Below are positions 31,320 through 35,860 of a stretch of 35,860 nucleotides of DNA, one piece after another; the stretch's first letter is position 1, and each line of letters opens with the position of its first letter. Made by a program: the position numbers and the translations under genes. The DNA comes from Bacteroidaceae bacterium (lineage in GTDB: Bacteria; Bacteroidota; Bacteroidia; Bacteroidales; Bacteroidaceae): NCBI GenBank assembly GCA_017471185.1, contig JAFUVZ010000061.1:1-35860 (forward strand), read 5' to 3'. The notes below the pieces were generated by a model. It did not search any database, was not told the origin of the DNA, and worked only from the letters and a program-made list of their open reading frames with translations.

Positions 31320-33173
31320 ATGAAAAAAGCAATAATATATTCAGCGATGGCTCTTGCCACTACATTTGGCATGAGCAGTTGCGGCGATGACTTCCTGCTT
31401 ATCGACCCAGCCGGTTCGGTATCAGAAGGTACGCTGACCACTGAGAGCGGTATTGACATGGTGCTGACTGGTGCTTATTCATCCTTCAACAGCATGACCC
31501 AGACTGCGTGGATGGGCTATGGTTCTCTTTTCAACTTCGTATATGGTGACGTGGTAGGCGGTGATGCAAACAAGGGATCCACGGCAGGTGACCAACCTGA
31601 CTGGACTCAGTTAGAGACCTTCACATTCTCAGCTTCAAACGGCTATATTGCTGGTAAGTGGAGTTCTGTCTATGAGGCTGTTAAACGTGCTAATAACGTG
31701 CTTAAGATGGCCGAGGACATGGGGGATGCTCTTCCTAACAAATCTACTATCGAGGCTCAGGCTAAGTTCATCAAGGCCGTTTGGATGTTTGAAGGCATCA
31801 AGATGTTCGGTTCTGCTATCCCTTATGTTTCATTAGAGGACTACAAGGCATCTACAGACCCACAGGTTGGTAATGTGGACGAGAGTGGCAACTATATCTA
31901 TATCTGGGACAAGGTTGAGGCAGACTTAAAGGATGCCATTGCCGGTTTACCAGCTACATGGACAGGCAACGGCTATGGTCAGGGACAGTATGGCCGTGCC
32001 ACATCTTGGATGGCAAAGGCAGTACTGGCAAAGTTCTATATGTACTGGGCTTCTCCATACAATGGGAACATGAACTCTAACCCAGCCAAGATGGCCGAGG
32101 CTAAGTCATTGCTGAAGGACATTATCGACAATGGTGTAGATGCTAAAGGAACCAAGTATAAGTTGATTGACAACTATGGTGACCTTTACACAGCCGGTTC
32201 AGAAGATTGCGACTGGGGTGGTGAAGGCGTATTTGATGTACAGCTTACTATCTCTGGTACTCAGACAGACACCAATGCGATTGCATCTAACCCTGCTATC
32301 GGTCAGGCTGGTGCATCAGGCTTAGGTGGATGGGGCTTCTACCAACCATCATACGATTTTGCCAACAGCTTTATTGTTGATGGTAATGGTCTGCCTCTCT
32401 CAACAGCAGCTTATCGTGCTCAGCCACGCCTGACAGTTTTGGTTGCAACTGCAGAAGGTGATGTACCACAGACAGACCTGAACGTTGCTGTAGATCCTCG
32501 TATCGATTTCTGTATGGGTCGTTTCAATGTACCTTTCCTGGATTATGGTACTCCTACAACCCTTAATGGCTGGGTACGTGACCCGACTAACGGTGGTTTG
32601 TACATGAACAAGAAGAACCTGCCTTATATCAGCGACCGTGGTTCTACATCAGTTTCTACAGCCCCTGCTTCTTCTGCAAAAAACTATCACGTGATTCGTT
32701 ATGCTGACATCCTGTTGCTGTATGCAGAATGTCTGATTAAAGACGGTGATCTGTCAGGCGCAATGCAGTACATCAACCAGGTACGCAAACGTGCAGCAAA
32801 CGATTTTATCAAGGCTGATGCAACCACCAAGGGCGCTTATACTTTAGATGACAAGGTAAACGGCAAGACCGTGGCTGGTGCAGCTGGAAACTATCGTGTT
32901 GGTCTCTACACTTCATTTGCAAATGCTGATGAAGCAACCGCTGCTCTGCGTGCTGAACGCCGTACTGAATTAGGCATGGAGGGACACCGCTGGTTCGACC
33001 TCGCACGTTGGGGTGTGGCAGCAGATGTGTTGAATGACTATGTAGTATATGAGGGAGGCTTCTTCCCCAACAAGTATAGCAACTATGGTAAAAACTGGGT
33101 AATGTTCCCTATCCCTCACAACCAAATTGTTACAGCAATGGGACGCATCGTTCAGAATGCAGACTGGAAATAG
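31320..33173 (+). CDS. susD: SusD/RagB-family surface lipoprotein
   Basis: A 617-residue substrate-binding lipoprotein that caps the SusC channel. The lipobox is MSSC (Cys about residue 21) followed by GDD, and TPR-like helices carry the SusD fold. The conserved C-terminal region RRTELGMEGHRWFDLARWG is clear. The frame opens at 31284, but the signal peptide starts at MKKAIIYSAMALA, so the ATG at 31320 is the start. It follows susC by 61 bp, a gap filled by heptad repeats. The gene symbol is the family name only. Confidence 0.95.
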   Translation: MKKAIIYSAMALATTFGMSSCGDDFLLIDPAGSVSEGTLTTESGIDMVLTGAYSSFNSMTQTAWMGYGSLFNFVYGDVVGGDANKGSTAGDQPDWTQLETFTFSASNGYIAGKWSSVYEAVKRANNVLKMAEDMGDALPNKSTIEAQAKFIKAVWMFEGIKMFGSAIPYVSLEDYKASTDPQVGNVDESGNYIYIWDKVEADLKDAIAGLPATWTGNGYGQGQYGRATSWMAKAVLAKFYMYWASPYNGNMNSNPAKMAEAKSLLKDIIDNGVDAKGTKYKLIDNYGDLYTAGSEDCDWGGEGVFDVQLTISGTQTDTNAIASNPAIGQAGASGLGGWGFYQPSYDFANSFIVDGNGLPLSTAAYRAQPRLTVLVATAEGDVPQTDLNVAVDPRIDFCMGRFNVPFLDYGTPTTLNGWVRDPTNGGLYMNKKNLPYISDRGSTSVSTAPASSAKNYHVIRYADILLLYAECLIKDGDLSGAMQYINQVRKRAANDFIKADATTKGAYTLDDKVNGKTVAGAAGNYRVGLYTSFANADEATAALRAERRTELGMEGHRWFDLARWGVAADVLNDYVVYEGGFFPNKYSNYGKNWVMFPIPHNQIVTAMGRIVQNADWK

Positions 33174-33219
33174 GCCATTTGCAAGCTTCATAGAGGTTAA
33201 TTATAGACCGATGTTTTGA

Positions 33220-33242
33220 GGGGCGAGCCTTCGGGCTCCCCC
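33220..33242 (+). terminator. GC-rich UUCG hairpin after susD
   Basis: GGGGCGAGCC and GGCTCCCCC form a stem closed by a TTCG tetraloop, 46 bp after the susD stop. No T-run follows, so it may stabilise the mRNA 3' end or separate susCD expression from the next gene rather than end all transcription. Confidence 0.6.
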
Positions 33243-33281
33243 TCATTACTATTCAATTACGCCCCAAAACATACATTTTTC

Positions 33282-35030
33282 ATGAAGTCAAAATACTTAT
33301 TATGGTTGGCAATAACATTGCTGGGAGGATTCATTTATGCTGTCTTTATTGAGCAGACACAGGAACCTTTACTGATGTATCGCGAACAACAGCAGATCTT
33401 CCTGATGGATGAAGATTATATATCAAGTATCTTAGAACAGCATGGTGGTTTCGCAATACTCTCGGCTCAAGTTCTTCAGCAGTTCTTCTTCCTGTCATGG
33501 GTAGGAGCTATCCTAACTTCTATTATAATTATTTCGACTGGTGTATTCTTCGGATTAGTATTGTACCGCATTAATAAATACTGCAAGAATGCATGGATGC
33601 CTTTGGTCATGATTCCTCCTTTTTTTCAAGGCTTGTATCTGCTTGACATGAATTATCACTATGAAGGCGTGATTGCTCTATTGTTGTTTTCTATCTCTTT
33701 ATATCTGTATGTAACACTTACACAAAAAACAAATATTCTTTTTAGGACAATAACTGGTGTTGCATTTACTATACTTATTTATATGTACGTAGGCAGCATA
33801 GCAACGTTATTTGCTATCAGTACCTTAACATACGACATATTGATATCACCCAGCGAGGGTTGGAAGACGTCAGTGTACTTGGTTATAACTCTTTTGGCAG
33901 CGTTTATAACTGTCAATAACGGGTGGACAGTGAGTTATGATTATGCTCTATGGACGAAAGGTTATTACGACTATCATGTAGAACAACGACTATGGCATTC
34001 ATGGTCTTGGGTTTCAGTTCCTCTCATCATGTTAGTGGTTAAAGCATCAGACATAATAAAACTAAAGCAATGGGCTCAATCAATTATATGTTTGGGACTG
34101 ATTATGGCTGAAAGCTTCCTGTTTTACCATCTGTCTGAGACTACGGTAAATAAGGACTTCCGCACCTTGGCAGAACTAATGAACAGCATCAACAGGGAAG
34201 ATTGGGATGGGATAATTAACAACAGAAATCTGAATTACCAGAATTACCTGCACCTGAACTGTATAAACCTGGCACTGTCACACCAAGGACGGATGATGAC
34301 AGACCTTTTCAAGTATCCGCAGAAGGGGTCGCAAAGCCTCATGGTTCCCTATCAAGCATACAATGATATCAATGTGCTTTTCAGTCACATCTACTATCAG
34401 GCAGGTATCGTGAGTGAAGCCATGTGCCTGTCGTTCGGCACAATGATTGCCACTCCTAACGGAAACCCTTCGATGCTGAAACAGCTGATCAAAGAAAGAC
34501 TGATATATGGCGATTATGAAGTAGCGGAGAAATATATATCCAGGCTGGAAAAAACAATTGCTTATAGTGAGTGGGCAAGCTCCATGAGAAAATTCCTATA
34601 TAATGATGACGCCATTCTAAAAGATGCTGAGCTGGGGATGAAAAGAAAATGCCTTCCTAATATGGATACAGAGTTCGTAGTCTTAGACGGCATTATGGCC
34701 GACCTAATGAAAGTTTCAAAAACAGGAGGTAAAGAAGCAATTGAATATGCCTTTGCGATAAATATGCTTGACAAGAACATGCTGGGTGTAAAATATCTGG
34801 TGGAAGAAAAGTTGCTGGAGGATTTGCCCGAACTTGCTCAGCAGGCAATAACCGTCTATGCCGAGCATGATGAGGATTATTGCAGAAGTCATGGTGTAAG
34901 TGAGGAAACCTTCAATCGCTTTATGTTATTCAAACAAACAGTGATTAATGCAAGGAGAACTAATGCCAATCTGCAGGCTACACTTGCTTCATTCAAAGGA
35001 ACATTCTGGTATTATTATTTATTCGGATAA
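33282..35030 (+). CDS. DUF6057-like integral membrane protein
   Basis: A 582-residue protein. The N-terminal half (about 1-300) has about nine hydrophobic helices, for example LLWLAITLLGGFIYAVF and VLQQFFFLSWVGAILTSI. The C-terminal half is soluble and helical (about 315-582), with TPR-like character. I assign it to the DUF6057 group by overall pattern; the function is unknown. The frame is open from 33216, but the signal-like MKSKYLLWLAI begins at 33282, after the hairpin. The next gene starts 9 bp after its stop, so the two are co-transcribed. Confidence 0.7.
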   Translation: MKSKYLLWLAITLLGGFIYAVFIEQTQEPLLMYREQQQIFLMDEDYISSILEQHGGFAILSAQVLQQFFFLSWVGAILTSIIIISTGVFFGLVLYRINKYCKNAWMPLVMIPPFFQGLYLLDMNYHYEGVIALLLFSISLYLYVTLTQKTNILFRTITGVAFTILIYMYVGSIATLFAISTLTYDILISPSEGWKTSVYLVITLLAAFITVNNGWTVSYDYALWTKGYYDYHVEQRLWHSWSWVSVPLIMLVVKASDIIKLKQWAQSIICLGLIMAESFLFYHLSETTVNKDFRTLAELMNSINREDWDGIINNRNLNYQNYLHLNCINLALSHQGRMMTDLFKYPQKGSQSLMVPYQAYNDINVLFSHIYYQAGIVSEAMCLSFGTMIATPNGNPSMLKQLIKERLIYGDYEVAEKYISRLEKTIAYSEWASSMRKFLYNDDAILKDAELGMKRKCLPNMDTEFVVLDGIMADLMKVSKTGGKEAIEYAFAINMLDKNMLGVKYLVEEKLLEDLPELAQQAITVYAEHDEDYCRSHGVSEETFNRFMLFKQTVINARRTNANLQATLASFKGTFWYYYLFG

Positions 35031-35039
35031 CTATCAGCC

Positions 35040-35860
35040 ATGAAAACAAACAACATATATATTATAATACTCATATTCAGCTTGTTCTCATCATGCCAGC
35101 AAACTGAAATCAATATCATATCACACACTGATGAATATGCAGAGATATTCCCTGATTATAACGGAGTGACGATTCCTGTAAACATAGCCCCGTTAAACTT
35201 CACTGTAATGGAAGAGGAAGGGGAATATGCCTTGAGCATCTCCGGCAAAGGTAAACGGGAAACATTCATGGCTGAGGACAGAAACTTTAACATACCCATC
35301 GGCAAGTGGCATAGTATATTGGAAAAAAATGCAGATAATGACATCATTCTGACCATTTCAAGATATACTGATAAAGGATGGGTGGCATATAAGGATATGA
35401 GCATTCATGTTTGTGCAGAGAAGATTGAACCATATCTGACATACAGGCTGATTCCACCATATGAACAATGGAACAGAATGGGCCTATACCAACGCCATTT
35501 AGAGAGTTTTGATCAAACGCCTCTGTTTGAAAACAAAATGACAGACTACGGATGTGTGAACTGTCATACATTCAACCAACGTAATGCAGGACAAATGTTA
35601 TTCCATAGTCGTGTAAAAGGAGCAGGCACGGCATACATACAAGAAGGAATCGTCAGTAAGTTGAACACAAGGACGGAAGAAACACATGGAAACATGCAAT
35701 ATGCTTATTGGCATCCATTGGGAAGATATGTTGTGGCTTCTGTAAATTCTACATGGGAAAACTATTATTATCATGCGCAAGACCGTGTGGAGGTTTATGA
35801 TTCTGAGTCTGACATATATGTGTACGATATGGTAAAAAAGGAAGTGTTCTCTAATGAAAC
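35040..35860 (+). CDS. Lipoprotein with CxxCH haem motif and propeller-like repeats (partial)
   Basis: The gene continues beyond the window; 273 codons are seen. A lipoprotein signal (LFSSC, Cys about residue 19) leads into a beta-rich domain (about 30-160), then CVNCH at 172-176, a single c-type haem-binding motif. HPLGRYVVASVN and the later VYDSESDIYVYDM resemble the start of TolB/PD40-type propeller blades. It probably sits on the membrane facing the periplasm and may bind haem covalently. It is paired with the DUF6057-like membrane protein 9 bp upstream, so the two may form one complex. Function unknown. Confidence 0.75.
   Translation, partial: MKTNNIYIIILIFSLFSSCQQTEINIISHTDEYAEIFPDYNGVTIPVNIAPLNFTVMEEEGEYALSISGKGKRETFMAEDRNFNIPIGKWHSILEKNADNDIILTISRYTDKGWVAYKDMSIHVCAEKIEPYLTYRLIPPYEQWNRMGLYQRHLESFDQTPLFENKMTDYGCVNCHTFNQRNAGQMLFHSRVKGAGTAYIQEGIVSKLNTRTEETHGNMQYAYWHPLGRYVVASVNSTWENYYYHAQDRVEVYDSESDIYVYDMVKKEVFSNE

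Noticed and set aside
27842-35860. A complete polysaccharide-utilisation locus
   Set aside because: There is no glycoside hydrolase, sulfatase, anti-sigma/ECF pair or hybrid sensor in the window, so only a SusC/SusD pair can be claimed.

Overview
The window looks like a chromosomal segment of a Bacteroidales bacterium, probably Prevotellaceae (the family is inference). Three things support this. Promoters have the Bacteroidetes form, a -33 TTTG/TTG, about 20 bp, then TAnnTTTG. There is a SusC/SusD pair. The isoleucine/valine genes run ilvD-ilvB-ilvN-acyl-ACP thioesterase-ilvC.

Layout. 1-3600 is accessory DNA: an iteron-like repeat cluster at the left edge, a cassette (about 378-1829) with one VapE/VirE-type ATPase gene between ~110-bp terminal inverted repeats, a hairpin-rich spacer, and two unrecognised genes. 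3.7-24.2 kb is mostly housekeeping: a patatin-like outer-membrane protein; the leftward ilv operon with its own attenuator-like leader; nth, pgk, a porin and a TPR protein to the right; maf and kdsC to the left; a FemAB-like acyltransferase; prfC; a DUF5009-type membrane protein; and an MFS sugar transporter. 24.2-27.8 kb is accessory again: a second VapE cassette of the same design (24203-26023), a candidate structured RNA with complementary hairpin loops (about 26120-26346), and a tyrosine recombinase bracketed by an 18-bp inverted repeat. 27.8-35.9 kb holds a SusC/SusD pair, a DUF6057-like membrane protein and a lipoprotein with one haem-binding CxxCH motif that runs off the window.

The most unusual content is the pair of VapE cassettes. 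Each has one VapE-family gene between long, gap-free inverted repeats, and each repeat carries about six copies of a 7-bp motif in both orientations. The motif differs between the cassettes (TCTTCAC in one, CCTACAC in the other) while the layout is kept. This suggests an ATPase that recognises its own end repeats, that is, a minimal self-specific replicon or mobile element. Neither cassette encodes a recognisable transposase.

Two further signals stand out. The ilvD leader has a short ORF, an arm able to form an antiterminator and an intrinsic terminator, arranged as a classical attenuator. The RNA upstream of the recombinase has two hairpins whose 7-nt loops are perfectly complementary. All calls come from reading the sequence; no database search or folding program was run.
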